Part shown: one piece after another, positions 63,866 to 64,000 of the stretch
Numbering within the stretch: position 1 is the stretch's first letter
Layout of the letters: each line of letters opens with the position of its first letter
Source: Williamsia sp. DF01-3
GTDB taxonomy: Bacteria > Actinomycetota > Actinomycetes > Mycobacteriales > Mycobacteriaceae
DNA length: 64,000 nt
NCBI RefSeq assembly: GCF_023051145.1
Contig: NZ_JALKFS010000005.1
Span: forward strand, 1,240,001 to 1,304,000
Reading direction: 5' to 3'
Notes under the pieces: model-generated
Told to the model about the DNA's origin: nothing
Seen by the model: only the letters and a program-made list of their open reading frames with translations
Databases searched by the model: none
Position numbers and translations under genes: made by a program

Positions 63866-64000
63866 ATGACCGAACCCCGTGACCGCATGCTGCTCACCAG
63901 GCGCTCGGCTCTCACCGCACTTGCCGTCGGCGTCGCCGGCGTGACTGCCGCAGCCTGCTCGACCGACGACAAATCGGGTACCTCGGCCTCCGGCGAGAAG
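63866..64000 (+). CDS. LprQ-like lipoprotein, probable L,D-transpeptidase (5' end only)
   Basis: The first 45 codons, cut off by the window end. A Tat-like twin-Arg (LTRRSALTAL) and a hydrophobic core lead to a lipobox TAAAC (Cys about residue 31), followed by a Ser/Thr/Gly linker. The catalytic domain is outside the window. The downstream position after murB matches lprQ/ldtE (Rv0483), an L,D-transpeptidase that makes 3-3 peptidoglycan crosslinks, so that call rests on synteny alone. Confidence 0.6.
   Translation, partial: MTEPRDRMLLTRRSALTALAVGVAGVTAAACSTDDKSGTSASGEK

Overview
The window is high-GC actinobacterial chromosome from a mycolic-acid-containing genus, most likely Gordonia or a close relative (inference). 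The signs are an HBHA-like heparin-binding haemagglutinin gene, a RamB-type acetate regulator next to isocitrate lyase, a KstR-like operator, WhiB and a CIRCE-controlled groEL. The gene order lpd, AhpD-like, ramB, aceA, fadB2, TetR, DUF445, XRE, hbhA, DUF2516, deoC, DUF2993, nitrilase, DUF2505, murB, lprQ-like matches, from memory, the Rv0462-Rv0483 stretch of Mycobacterium tuberculosis. That order supports several of the calls below. I saw no rRNA, tRNA or CRISPR array.

Bases 1-4600 are an accessory patch. They hold three unrecognised or weakly recognised genes (one a lipoprotein, one with a zinc ribbon), a complete IS3-family element with terminal inverted repeats and a textbook -1 slippage site, and a SMI1/KNR4 (SUKH) protein of the kind often used as toxin immunity. 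Bases 4700-10800 carry a BenE-type transporter, the Nei2 glycosylase, an MFS exporter divergent from a TetR regulator across two matching operator-like sites, and a membrane-domain/BAAT-hydrolase fusion. groEL follows, with two CIRCE elements and a strong terminator.

The most unusual piece is 12.77-13.97 kb. A DUF559 (PD-(D/E)XK-like) gene lies between two arrays of a 67-bp repeat unit set as large inverted repeats, and one repeat supplies the gene's stop codon. A 29-bp perfect palindrome lies just upstream of the gene. The next gene joins a pyrimidine-dimer-glycosylase-like domain to a PUA-like domain. After it come a small membrane protein, a FrnE-like DsbA protein with a coupled 46-codon ORF, htpG, a DUF4166 protein, whiB, an aldo/keto reductase, a PPOX protein, a SRPBCC protein, a secreted DUF6764 protein, ppk2, dinB, a DUF2079 membrane protein, a prolyl oligopeptidase and an old-yellow-enzyme-like reductase behind a KstR-like site.

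From 31.4 kb to the end is largely the conserved backbone: lpd, an AlkA-like glycosylase, a RecQ-like helicase broken by a one-base frameshift, an amidase/FadR-like pair, an SBP-permease-fused amino-acid ABC transporter, then ramB, aceA and fadB2. ramB, aceA and fadB2 link acetate and fatty-acid use to the glyoxylate shunt. The regulator/hbhA pair, an AurF-like di-iron oxygenase with a MerR regulator and two tandem hydrolases, deoC, purU, an LmeA-like DUF2993 protein, a nitrilase, a methyltransferase, two tandem DUF2505 genes (one frameshifted in an A-run), murB and the start of an lprQ-like lipoprotein gene complete the window. Two single-base frameshifts in one window make base-calling errors a live possibility and should be kept in mind.
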